A DNA stretch of 64,000 bases from Actinoplanes sp. KI2 (GTDB lineage Bacteria > Actinomycetota > Actinomycetes > Mycobacteriales > Micromonosporaceae), in the NCBI RefSeq assembly GCF_025630775.1, contig NZ_JAOSZE010000038.1, positions 1-64,000 of the forward strand. Direction: 5' to 3'. The notes beneath the pieces are model-generated. The model saw nothing but the letters and a program-made list of their open reading frames with translations, searched no databases and was not told where the DNA came from. Of the stretch, positions 50,038-57,581 are shown piece after piece; within the stretch, counting starts at the first letter, position 1; every line of letters starts with the position of its first letter. A program made the translations under genes and the position numbers.

Positions 50038-51468
50038 ATGAGTCGGGTCGAGTTGCGGGGCTTCGGGTGGCGGCATGCCGGCCGCCGCGCGTGGGCTGTC
50101 CGGGACGTCGACCTGACCGTCGAGCACGGTGAGCGGGTGCTCCTGCTCGGCCCGTCCGGGGCCGGCAAGAGCACCCTGCTCGCGGCGCTGGCCGGCCTGC
50201 TCCCGGCCGACTCGGGCGAGTCGGCCGGCACGGTGACGATCGACGGGCTCGAGCCGCGCGCCGCCCGCGACCGGGTCGGCATCGTCTTCCAGGACCCGCA
50301 GACCCAACTGGTGATGGCCCGCAGCGGCGACGACGTGGCGTTCGGGCTGGAGAACCGCGGGGTGCCGGCCGCCGCGATCTGGCCGCGGGTCAGCGACGCG
50401 CTCGACCGGGTCGGCTTCCCGTACCCGATCACCCGCTCGACCGGCGCGCTCTCCGGCGGCGAGGCGCAGCGGCTCGCGCTGGCCGGGGTGCTCGCGCTGC
50501 GGCCCGGCCTGCTGCTGCTCGACGAGCCGACGGCGAACCTGGACCCGGCCGGTGCGCAGCTGGTCCGCGAGGCGATCGGCCGGTCCCGGGACGACGAGAC
50601 GCTGATCGTGGTGGAGCACCGGGTCGCCGAGGCGCTGCCGCTGGTCGACCGGGTGGTGGTGCTCGAGCCCGGCGGCGGGATCCGGTCGGACGGCGCGCCT
50701 GAGGTCGTGTTCGCCGCGTACGGGGATCGGCTCGCCGCCGAGGGCGTGTGGGTGCCCGGGTTCGCCATCCCGCCGCTCAAGGCCGGCGTCCGGGGCACGG
50801 GCGAGCTGGCCCGGGCCGACGGTGTCGCGGTCGGGCAGCGGCTGGCGCCGGTCTCGATGTGCGTCGGCGAGGGCGAGGTGCTGGCCGTCACCGGGCCGAA
50901 CGGCGCCGGCAAGTCGACGCTCGCGCTGGTGCTGGGCGGGCTGCTGGCGCCGACCGGCGGGCAGGTCACCGCGTTCGGCGACCCGCGCCCGCCGCACCGG
51001 TGGAAGGCCACCACGCTGACCGAGCGGATCGGGTCGGTCTTCCAGAATCCGGAGCATCAGTTCGTCACCGCGCGGGTGGCGGACGAGCTCGCGGTCGGGC
51101 CGCGGCGACTCGGCCGGGGCGAGGCCGAGATCAAGGAGACGGTGGACGCACTGCTCGACCGGTTGCGCCTGACCAAGCTGGCGCAGGCCAACCCGTACAC
51201 CCTCTCCGGGGGTGAGGCCCGCCGGCTGAGCGTGGCGACGGCGCTGGCCACCGCGCCGCGGCTGCTCGTCCTCGACGAGCCGACCTTCGGCCAGGACCGG
51301 CGCACCTGGATCGAGCTGGTCACGCTGCTGGCGACGCTGCGCGACGAGGGGCACGGCGTGGTGGCGATCACCCACGACGACGACTTCGTGCAGAAGCTCG
51401 CCGACCGTACGTTTCCGCTGGGGTCGCCGCGCCTGCCCGACCCGCTTCCCCGGCGGCGGCGCTGGTGA
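50038..51468 (+). CDS. ykoD: ECF transporter ATPase with two ABC domains (YkoD)
   Basis: A 476-residue fused ATPase equivalent to EcfA-EcfA'. Domain 1: Walker A GPSGAGKSTL near residue 41, signature LSGGEAQRLALAG, Walker B LLLLDEPTANLD. Domain 2: Walker A GPNGAGKSTL near residue 285, signature LSGGEARRLSVATAL, Walker B LLVLDEPTFGQD and H-loop ITHDDDF. It powers uptake by YkoE and YkoC. The stop overlaps the GTG start of ykoC by 4 bases. Confidence 0.93.
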   Translation: MSRVELRGFGWRHAGRRAWAVRDVDLTVEHGERVLLLGPSGAGKSTLLAALAGLLPADSGESAGTVTIDGLEPRAARDRVGIVFQDPQTQLVMARSGDDVAFGLENRGVPAAAIWPRVSDALDRVGFPYPITRSTGALSGGEAQRLALAGVLALRPGLLLLDEPTANLDPAGAQLVREAIGRSRDDETLIVVEHRVAEALPLVDRVVVLEPGGGIRSDGAPEVVFAAYGDRLAAEGVWVPGFAIPPLKAGVRGTGELARADGVAVGQRLAPVSMCVGEGEVLAVTGPNGAGKSTLALVLGGLLAPTGGQVTAFGDPRPPHRWKATTLTERIGSVFQNPEHQFVTARVADELAVGPRRLGRGEAEIKETVDALLDRLRLTKLAQANPYTLSGGEARRLSVATALATAPRLLVLDEPTFGQDRRTWIELVTLLATLRDEGHGVVAITHDDDFVQKLADRTFPLGSPRLPDPLPRRRRW

Positions 51469-52250
51469 GCTTCGCCCTGCAATCGGTCGCCGATCCGGCC
51501 GCGCCGCTCGCCCGGCGCAACCCGGTCGCCAAGCTTGCCGCCGCGCTGCTGTTCGCGCTGCCGCTGATCACCACGCTGGATCCGCTCACCCCCGCCCTCG
51601 CCCTGGCCATCGAGCTCACCGTGCTGCCGCTGTTCGGCGTCCGGTACGCGGTGCTGGCCCGGCGCGCCTGGCCGCTGCTGGTGGCCGCCGCGGGCGTGCT
51701 GATCTCGTTGGTGCTGTTCGCGGCCGACCGCTCCGGCCGGCTGCTGGTCGACCTCGGGCCGTTCGACATCACCAGCGGTGTGCTGATCACCGCGCTCGGC
51801 CTGATCCTGCGACTGTTCGCGATCTCGCTGCCCGGCGTGATCGTCTTCGCCACCACCGACCCCACCGACCTGGCCGACGCGCTGGTGCAGAACGCCAAGG
51901 CGCCGGCCCGCTTCGCGATCGGCGCGCTGGCCGCGTTCCGGCTGCTGCCGCTGCTGGGCGCCGAGTGGCAGACGCTGACGCTGGCCCGGCGGGCGCGCGG
52001 CGTGGACACCGGCTTCCGCGCCTTCCCGGCGCTCGCCTTCGCCCTGCTCGTGGGCGCCCTGCGGCGCGGTACCCGGCTCGCGGTGGCGATGGACGCGCGC
52101 GGTTTCGATTCGGCCGTTCCCCGCACGTACGCAAGGAAGCAGGTTTTTTCGAAGGGCGACTGGCTGCTGATCGTGGGCGCGGTCGCCCTGGCCACGCTGG
52201 TGATCACCACGACCGTCCTCACCGGCATGTTCCGGCCGATCCTCGGTTAA
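51465..52250 (+). CDS. ykoC: ECF transporter transmembrane T component (YkoC)
   Basis: A 261-residue EcfT-type protein with five to six helices, starting at GTG in a GTGA overlap with ykoD. RRNPVAKLAAALLFALPLI begins helix 1. The cytoplasmic coupling region contains ALAAFRLLPLLGAEWQTLTLARRARGVDTG and RRGTRLAVAMDARGFD, the two Ala-Arg-Gly-type motifs that contact the ATPase. It completes the riboswitch-controlled ykoEDC operon. Confidence 0.9.
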   Translation: MSFALQSVADPAAPLARRNPVAKLAAALLFALPLITTLDPLTPALALAIELTVLPLFGVRYAVLARRAWPLLVAAAGVLISLVLFAADRSGRLLVDLGPFDITSGVLITALGLILRLFAISLPGVIVFATTDPTDLADALVQNAKAPARFAIGALAAFRLLPLLGAEWQTLTLARRARGVDTGFRAFPALAFALLVGALRRGTRLAVAMDARGFDSAVPRTYARKQVFSKGDWLLIVGAVALATLVITTTVLTGMFRPILG

Positions 52251-52272
52251 CGCCACTTTCTAAGCTGTCCGG

Positions 52273-53202
52273 ATGTCTCGTCCCCCCTTGCAGTCGATGC
52301 TGACCGAAGCGCAGAGCGGTGTGTTGCTGTTCGGCATCACCCCGCCGCGGCAGAGCTCCACCCCGGCGCGAATCAAGGAGATCGCCGCGGTCACCCTCGA
52401 GCGGTTGTCCGCCCTGGATCTCGACGGCCTGATCCTGTACGACATCGTCGACGAGGCGGAGCGGAACGCGTCCGAGCGCCCGTTCCCGTATCTGCCGACG
52501 CTCGACCCGGCGTCGTTCCACGCGGAGCACCTCGGCGAGTGGGACCGGCCCACGATCATCTACCGCTGCGTCGGCAAGTACGACGAGGACGAGCTGCGCA
52601 CCTGGCTGCACGGCGCCGACCCGGGCCGGGTGCTGAGCGTCTTCGTCGGCGCCTCCGCCGGCGACCAGCCGGTGCGCACCAACCTGCGCCGGGCCCAGGA
52701 CCTGCGCGCCGAGATACGCCCGGAGCTGCAACTGGGCGCCGTGGTGATCAGCGAGCGGCACGCCCGCTCCGGCGACGAGCACCGCCGCATGCTGGCCAAG
52801 CAGGAGCGCGGCTGCAGCTTCTTCATCTCCCAGGTGATCTACGACGTGGGCGAGACCAAGAACCTCATCTCCGACTACTTCTACGCCTGCCAGGACCTGG
52901 GCATCCAGCCGCGGCCGGTGATCTTCACGCTGTCGCTGTGCGGCTCGGAGAAGACGCTGGAGTTCCTCCAGTGGCTGGGCGTGGACGTGCCCCGCTGGAT
53001 GGCGAACACCCTGCGCCACTGCGCCGACCCGCTGGCGGAGTCCTACCGGGAGTGCCTGGCCATCGCCCGCGACCTGCAGGCGTTCTGCTTGCGGCTGGGC
53101 ATGCCGTACGGCTTCCACGTGGAGAGCGTGTCGATCCGCAAGACCGAGATAGAGGGTGCGACCCGGCTGGCCGCCGAGATCGGCGCCCTGCTGCGCGGTT
53201 AG
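52273..53202 (+). CDS. Methylenetetrahydrofolate reductase-like protein
   Basis: A 309-residue predicted TIM-barrel protein of the MetF superfamily, divergent from canonical MetF. Recognisable parts are FGITPPRQSSTPARIKEIA (replacing the usual E-PP start), YDIVDEAERNASERPFPYLPTL, GAVVISERHARSGDEHRRMLAKQERGCSFFISQVIYD and the later FTLSLCGSEKTLEFLQWLGVDVP. A Gln in the I-S-Q segment corresponds to a MetF folate/FAD-pocket residue. It might use folate or flavin, but the reaction is uncertain. It follows ykoC by 22 bases and shares 4 bases with the convergent reductase gene. Confidence 0.7.
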   Translation: MSRPPLQSMLTEAQSGVLLFGITPPRQSSTPARIKEIAAVTLERLSALDLDGLILYDIVDEAERNASERPFPYLPTLDPASFHAEHLGEWDRPTIIYRCVGKYDEDELRTWLHGADPGRVLSVFVGASAGDQPVRTNLRRAQDLRAEIRPELQLGAVVISERHARSGDEHRRMLAKQERGCSFFISQVIYDVGETKNLISDYFYACQDLGIQPRPVIFTLSLCGSEKTLEFLQWLGVDVPRWMANTLRHCADPLAESYRECLAIARDLQAFCLRLGMPYGFHVESVSIRKTEIEGATRLAAEIGALLRG

Positions 53203-54086
53203 GCGGGGCTGCGCTCCAGCTCATGCAGTTCGTCGGCGGTCAACCGCACGGCGCCGGCCGCGACGTTGGCTCGCAGGTGCTCCTCGCGGCCGGTGCCCGG
53301 GATGGCGAGCACATGCGGCCCCTGATGCAGCGTCCACGCCAGCTGCACCTGATGTGGCGTGATCCGGTGCCGGGCGGCGACCCGCGCGACCGCCTCGTCG
53401 TGCTCGCCGCTCGGCCCCGCCTCGCGCCCCGCCCCCGCGATCGCGAAGAACGGCACGAACGCGATGCCCCGCTCGCCGCACACCCGCAAGAGCTCGGCAC
53501 TGCGCCGCTGATCCAGCGAGAAACTGTTCTGCACGCAGGTCACCGGCGCAATCGCGGACGCCTCATCCACCTGCTCGAGCCGGACGGCGGAAAGCCCGAG
53601 ATGCCGAATGAGCCCCTCGTCCCGCATCTTCGCGAGCGCCGCGAACCGCTCCCCCACCGAGTCGGCGCCCCGGAAGACCCGCAGATTCACCAGATCCAGG
53701 CGGTCCACCCCGAGCCGCCGCAGATTCTCCTCGACCTGCCGGCGCAGTTCGGCGGGCGTCCGGGCCTCGCACCACCCGCCGTCCGGCCGGACCCCGGGAC
53801 CGACCTTGGTGGCAATGAAAACCTTTCCCGCGTACGGGTGAAGCGCGCGCCGAATGAGCTCGGTCGCATACCGAGCGGGGCCCTCCCCCACGCCCAGGAC
53901 CCCGCCGGGCGAGAAGTAGAAAGCCGCGGTGTCGATGTGGTCGACGCCCAGCTCGACCGCCCGCCGCAAAACGCGAACCGCATTGTCCCCGTCCGGATCC
54001 ACGGTGAGTCGCATGGACCCGAATCCCATCCGGTTGACAACCCGATCCCCGAGCAGCCAGGTCCCCGCAGCCGACGCCTCAAGCAC
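53199..54086 (-). CDS. Aldo/keto reductase
   Basis: A 295-residue NADP(H)-dependent TIM-barrel oxidoreductase starting at GTG. MGFGSMRLT begins strand 1. Catalytic positions are Asp and Tyr in GVDHIDTAAFYFSPGG (D-x-x-x-x-Y), and Lys in VFIATKVGPG. The usual catalytic His in LVNLRVFR is replaced by Asn, a substitution that can shift activity. The C-terminus has VAARHRITPHQVQLAWTLHQG and the cofactor-binding AIPGTGREEHLRANV. Substrate unknown. Confidence 0.88.
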   Translation of the reverse strand: MLEASAAGTWLLGDRVVNRMGFGSMRLTVDPDGDNAVRVLRRAVELGVDHIDTAAFYFSPGGVLGVGEGPARYATELIRRALHPYAGKVFIATKVGPGVRPDGGWCEARTPAELRRQVEENLRRLGVDRLDLVNLRVFRGADSVGERFAALAKMRDEGLIRHLGLSAVRLEQVDEASAIAPVTCVQNSFSLDQRRSAELLRVCGERGIAFVPFFAIAGAGREAGPSGEHDEAVARVAARHRITPHQVQLAWTLHQGPHVLAIPGTGREEHLRANVAAGAVRLTADELHELERSPA

Positions 54087-54254
54087 CGCAGCACCCTACA
54101 GCGGGTCGGTACAAAAGGTCGGCCGGCCGCGCACGAACGGGCAACACCCGCGGCAGATCGGTCCTCGACCTGCGGGGAAGCGCGATCTCATCGCCGGATT
54201 TTCCGGCCGCCGACCGGCCGTCCACCCGCCTTCCGCCGCGTCGCGGGCGTCTGT

Positions 54255-54266
54255 GAGAGCGCTCTC
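54255..54266. promoter_or_regulatory. LacI-type operator-like palindrome
   Basis: GAGAGC-GCTCTC is a perfect 12-bp dyad with central CpG-type symmetry, the style recognised by LacI-family repressors (for example GGGAGCGCTCCC of cellulose regulators). It lies in the 246-bp divergent region between the aldo/keto reductase and the thiamine-binding gene, 67 bases before the latter. No LacI gene is in the window. Confidence 0.35.
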
Positions 54267-54332
54267 TTTGTTCCCCAACCGCGATCGGCCAAGGCTTGCC
54301 GAGCACCCCGGAAAGGCTGGGACGATGGGCGA

Positions 54333-54626
54333 ATGCTGGTTGCCTTTTCCGTGACGCCGATCGGCACGGGTGAGTCGGTGGGGGACCTGGTCGCCGAGGC
54401 GGTCCGGGTCGTGCGCGCCTCCGGCCTGCCCAACCACACCGACGCCATGTTCACCACGATCGAGGGTGAGTGGGACGAGTGCTTCGCGGTCGTCAAGCAG
54501 GCCGTGGCGGCCGTCGCCGCGGGTGGCGCCCGGGTCAGCCTCTCGCTCAAGGCCGACGTGCGGCCCGGCGTCACCGACGCCCTCACCGCCAAGGTCGCGC
54601 ACATCGAACGGGCGCTGCAAGAGTGA
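54333..54626 (+). CDS. MTH1187-type thiamine-binding protein
   Basis: A 97-residue Thiamine_BP (DUF77) ferredoxin-like protein: LVAFSVTPIGTGESVGDLVAEAVRVVRASGLPNHTDAMFTTIEGEWDECFAVVKQAV ending with a helix AKVAHIERALQE. The family forms tetramers that bind thiamine or HMP in the cytoplasm and is related to the duplicated YkoF. Its position 2 kb after the TPP-riboswitch ykoEDC operon fits a role in handling the imported vitamin. The ribosome site is weak. The stop overlaps the GTG of the next gene inside the first 18-bp repeat. Confidence 0.88.
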   Translation: MLVAFSVTPIGTGESVGDLVAEAVRVVRASGLPNHTDAMFTTIEGEWDECFAVVKQAVAAVAAGGARVSLSLKADVRPGVTDALTAKVAHIERALQE

Positions 54627-54748
54627 GAACGGACGCCGAAGTGAGAACGGACGCCGAAGTGAGAACGGACGCCGAAGTGAGAACGGACGCCGAAGTGAGA
54701 ACGGACGCCGAAGTGAGAACGGACGCCGGAGTGAGGACTGACGCTGCG
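54623..54748. repeat. Seven-copy 18-bp repeat carrying a GTG start codon in each unit
   Basis: Units begin at 54623, 54641, 54659, 54677, 54695, 54713 and 54731. The first five are identical to GTGAGAACGGACGCCGAA, the sixth differs by one base and the seventh has decayed. The first GTG overlaps the stop of the thiamine-binding gene. Every unit starts with an in-frame GTG of the following HAD gene and encodes Val/Met-Arg-Thr-Asp-Ala-Glu. Confidence 0.95.
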
Positions 54749-55444
54749 GAACGGCGACCGGGCGCGCGCTTGCGACGCCTGGTCATGTGGGACGTCGACT
54801 ACACCCTGCTGCGCGGCGGCGGGGTGGCCGGGCGGGCCTGGAAGCGCGCCTTCACCGAGGTCACCGGCCTCCCGTGGCGGTCCGACCCGCAGTTCGGCGG
54901 GCGCACCGACATGGACATCTGCGTCGAGGTGTTCGCCGCGCACGGTGTCACCGACTGCACCCCGGAGCGGTTCTTCATCCGCTACGTCGAGAACTTCCTG
55001 GCCGTGCGCCACGAACTCGGCGAGCAGGGCGCGCTGATGCCGGGCGTACGGGATGTGCTCGGTCGTCTCGGCGACGACCCGACCGTGGTGCAGACGCTGG
55101 TGACCGGGAACGTCCCCGAGGTCGCCCGGGCCAAGGTGGCCGCCTTCGACCTCGCCGACTCCTTCGACGCCGAGGTCGGCGGCTACGGCACCGACGACGC
55201 CGTCCGGGCGACCCTGGTGCGGCGCAGCCTGGAACGGGCCGAGGCGAAGTATGGCGAGCGCTTCGCCCCGGTCGTCGTCGGCGACACGGTGCACGACGTG
55301 ACGGCGGCGCTGGCCAACCACGCGTACGCGGTCGGCGTGGCCACCGGGTCGACCAAGATGGCCGACCTGGCGCTGGCCGGCGCGCACGCGGTGCTGCCGG
55401 ATCTCTCCGACGTGGAAGCGACGGTGCGGATCCTGAAGCTGTAG
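54623..55444 (+). CDS. HAD family hydrolase (phosphoglycolate phosphatase-like) with N-terminal repeat
   Basis: A protein of up to 273 residues. Residues 1-42 are seven Arg-Thr-Asp-Ala-Glu/Gly-Val repeats encoded by the 18-bp array; the HAD fold starts at residue 52. Motif I is MWDVDYTLL (catalytic Asp pair), motif II is LVTGNVPEVARAK, motif III Lys is probably in the EAKYGERF region, and motif IV is PVVVGDTVHDVTAALAN. LPWRSDPQFGGRTDMDICVEVF is the cap of PGP-like phosphatases. Any of seven in-frame GTG codons could start translation. A phosphatase role is by family; thiamine phosphates are one possible substrate given the neighbour (speculative). Confidence 0.85.
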   Translation: MRTDAEVRTDAEVRTDAEVRTDAEVRTDAEVRTDAGVRTDAAERRPGARLRRLVMWDVDYTLLRGGGVAGRAWKRAFTEVTGLPWRSDPQFGGRTDMDICVEVFAAHGVTDCTPERFFIRYVENFLAVRHELGEQGALMPGVRDVLGRLGDDPTVVQTLVTGNVPEVARAKVAAFDLADSFDAEVGGYGTDDAVRATLVRRSLERAEAKYGERFAPVVVGDTVHDVTAALANHAYAVGVATGSTKMADLALAGAHAVLPDLSDVEATVRILKL

Positions 55445-55904
55445 GCCGTCGCCCGGCTCCAGGCGGCGGTCACCACCGCGAAACGCCTGACCGAGAACCC
55501 GCTCGCCGAGATGGGCTCGGTCCCGCGCGACCGCTACCACGCCGAGGACCGCGAGCACGCAGCCGCCGCCGCAACAGCGCGCACAGCACCGCCGAGCCGA
55601 CCCACCCAGACGCCCCGCCGCAACAGCGCGCACAGCACCGCCGAGCCGACCCACCCAGACGCCCCGCCGCAACAGCGCGCACAGCACCGCCGAGCCGACC
55701 CACCCAGACGCCCCCGCCGCAACAGCGCGCACAGCAACGCCGAGCCGGCCCACCCAGACGTCCCGCCGGCATGAGCGACCCGGGTCAGTCGGCCGCACCG
55801 CAGCCGGCCCGCACACCCGGGCCGGCCGGGTCGGCGGCTCGGTCTGCCTGCCTCGACCGGTCACGCGATCCTGCGCCGGTGTCGCCCGGCGCGTCCCAGA
55901 ACAC
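55445..55904. other. Gene-free region with decayed coding-like stretch and repeats
   Basis: A 460-base gap between the converging HAD and uppS genes. The first ~120 bases keep a codon-like GC3 pattern and would read AVARLQAAVTTAKRLTENPL, then AEMGSVPRDRYHAEDREH, in frame with the HAD stop. This looks like the tail of a lost gene or a former C-terminal extension. Four 49-bp repeats follow (55568-55764), then about 140 bases in which I recognise nothing. Confidence 0.45.
55568..55764. repeat. Four-copy 49-bp intergenic tandem repeat
   Basis: Units begin at 55568, 55617, 55666 and 55716. The first two are identical, the third has one extra C, and the fourth has several substitutions. Because the unit is not a multiple of three, open frames across it shift and are not genes. 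On the minus strand the unit contains GGGGCGTCTGGGTGGGTCGG, which could form a G-quadruplex. Confidence 0.92.
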
Positions 55905-56684
55905 CTAAGCCGGCGCCACCGGGTTGGGCAGCGCGCCGCCGAAGCGGCGGTCCCGGCCCGCGTACAGCTCGCACGCGTACCACAGGTGGCGGCGGTCGAA
56001 GTCGGGCCAGAGAGTGTCGAGGAAGACCATTTCCGCGTACGCCGACTGCCAGAGCAGGAAGTTCGACGTGCGCTGCTCGCCGGACGGGCGCAGGAAGAGA
56101 TCCACCTCGGGGACCTCGGGGTGGTACAGGTATTTCGCGATCGTCTTCTCGTTGACCCGGTCGGCCTTGAGCTTGCCGGCTGCCACGTCCCGGGCGATGG
56201 CCGCGGCGGCGTCGGCGATCTCGGCCTGGCCGCCGTAGTTGACGCAAAACTGCAGCGTGAGCGTGGTGTTGTGGCGGGACATCTGCTCGGCGGTCTGCAG
56301 CTCCTGGATCACGCTCTTCCACAGCCGGCCGGGCCGGCCCGACCACACCACCCGCACGCCGAGGTCGACCAGCTGGTCGCGGCGGCGGCGGATGACGTCG
56401 CGGTTGAAGCCCATCAGGAAGCGCACCTCGTCGGGCGACCGCTTCCAGTTCTCGGTGGAGAACGCGTACGCGGAAAGGTAGGGAATGCCCAGCTCGATCG
56501 CGCCCTCGATGGCGTCGAACAGCGAATACTCCCCCTGCTCGTGACCCTTGGTGCGGGAGAGCCCGCGCTCCTTGGCCCACCGCCCGTTGCCGTCCATGAC
56601 GAGCGCGACGTGACGCGGCAGTGACCCCTTGGGCAGCTCGGGCGGGCGGGCCCCGGACAGGTGCGGGGTGGGCGGACGCGGCAT
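55905..56684 (-). CDS. uppS: Isoprenyl transferase (undecaprenyl/decaprenyl diphosphate synthase)
   Basis: A 259-residue cis-prenyltransferase. VALVMDGNGRWAKERGLSRTKGHEQGE holds the catalytic Asp and the diphosphate-binding loop (residues 28-54). AYAFSTENWKR and the C-terminal EVDLFLRPSGEQRTSNFLLWQSAYAEMVF are family signatures. It makes the lipid carrier for peptidoglycan and other glycans. Its ATG overlaps the recO stop by one base (TGATG), a coupling conserved in actinobacteria. Confidence 0.95.
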   Translation of the reverse strand: MPRPPTPHLSGARPPELPKGSLPRHVALVMDGNGRWAKERGLSRTKGHEQGEYSLFDAIEGAIELGIPYLSAYAFSTENWKRSPDEVRFLMGFNRDVIRRRRDQLVDLGVRVVWSGRPGRLWKSVIQELQTAEQMSRHNTTLTLQFCVNYGGQAEIADAAAAIARDVAAGKLKADRVNEKTIAKYLYHPEVPEVDLFLRPSGEQRTSNFLLWQSAYAEMVFLDTLWPDFDRRHLWYACELYAGRDRRFGGALPNPVAPA

Positions 56685-57472
56685 CAGGAAGTCTCCCGTC
56701 GATCGACAAGCGGGAGCGAGCGCAGCGCCCGCTCCATGTGCCATTGCAGGTGGGCGGCGACCAGGCCGCTGCACTCCCGGCGCACCGGCGGCTCGGACGC
56801 GTCGGCGACCGACCAGTCGCCCGCGGTCAGCGCGCTCATCAGGGCCAGCGTCGCGGGCGCCGGGTGGGCCGCGCCGGGCGGGCGGCAGTCGGGGCAGACC
56901 GCGCCGCCGGCCGGCACCGAGAAGGCGGCGTGCCGGCCCGGGGTGCCGCAGACCGCGCACTCGGCGATCGCGGGCGCCCAGCCGGCCGTGGTCATGGCGC
57001 GCAACAGGTATGCATCGAGCACCAGGCTGCCCGCGTGCTCCCCGGCGGCGAGCGCCTTGAGCGCGCCCAGGGTGAGCTGGAACAGCCGCAGCGACGGCTC
57101 GCGCTCGATCGGGGTGAGCCGCTCGGCGGTCTCGGCGATCGCGCTGGCCGCGGTGTAGCGCGGGTAGTCGGCGAGGAACTGTTTGCCGTACAGCGCGACG
57201 GCCTCGACCTGGCTGACCGAGTGCAGCGAGCTGCCGACGCCCTCGGGCGAGCCGGCCAGCTGCAGGTCGACGTGGCCGAACGGCTCGAGCCGGGCGCCGA
57301 AGCGGGAGGTCGTGCGCCGCACGCCGCGGGCGACCGCGCGCAGCCGGCCGTGCCGCCGGGTGAGCAGCGTGATGATCCGGTCACTCTCGCCGAGCTTTTG
57401 CACGCGCAGCACCACCGCGTCGTCGCGGTAGAGCTGGCGGCGGTAGCCGGATCCGGTGGGCACGGAAGCCAT
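56684..57472 (-). CDS. recO: DNA repair protein RecO
   Basis: A 262-residue protein. Residues 10-85 form the OB fold (YRDDAVVLRVQKLGESDRIITLLTRRHGRLRAVARGVRRTTSRFGARLEPF), followed by a helical domain. A zinc finger C-AVC ... CPDC lies near residues 180-205. It loads RecA on SSB-coated DNA with RecR in the RecFOR pathway. I start at MASVPTGSG, 5 bases after CAGGGGC, rather than at an ATG seven codons upstream. Confidence 0.94.
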   Translation of the reverse strand: MASVPTGSGYRRQLYRDDAVVLRVQKLGESDRIITLLTRRHGRLRAVARGVRRTTSRFGARLEPFGHVDLQLAGSPEGVGSSLHSVSQVEAVALYGKQFLADYPRYTAASAIAETAERLTPIEREPSLRLFQLTLGALKALAAGEHAGSLVLDAYLLRAMTTAGWAPAIAECAVCGTPGRHAAFSVPAGGAVCPDCRPPGAAHPAPATLALMSALTAGDWSVADASEPPVRRECSGLVAAHLQWHMERALRSLPLVDRRETS

Positions 57473-57581
57473 TCTGCCCCTGCGGTACGACAAACCCTGA
57501 CCCGGATCTCAGGGTCATCTCGGGGATCGCTCAGTGAGAGGACCGATGGTGCCGGGACCGGCCCCCGAATAGCGTCAGGCC

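Noticed and set aside
54623..55764. Possible CRISPR arrays (18-bp and 49-bp repeats)
   Set aside because: Units are directly contiguous with no unique spacers and no cas genes are nearby.
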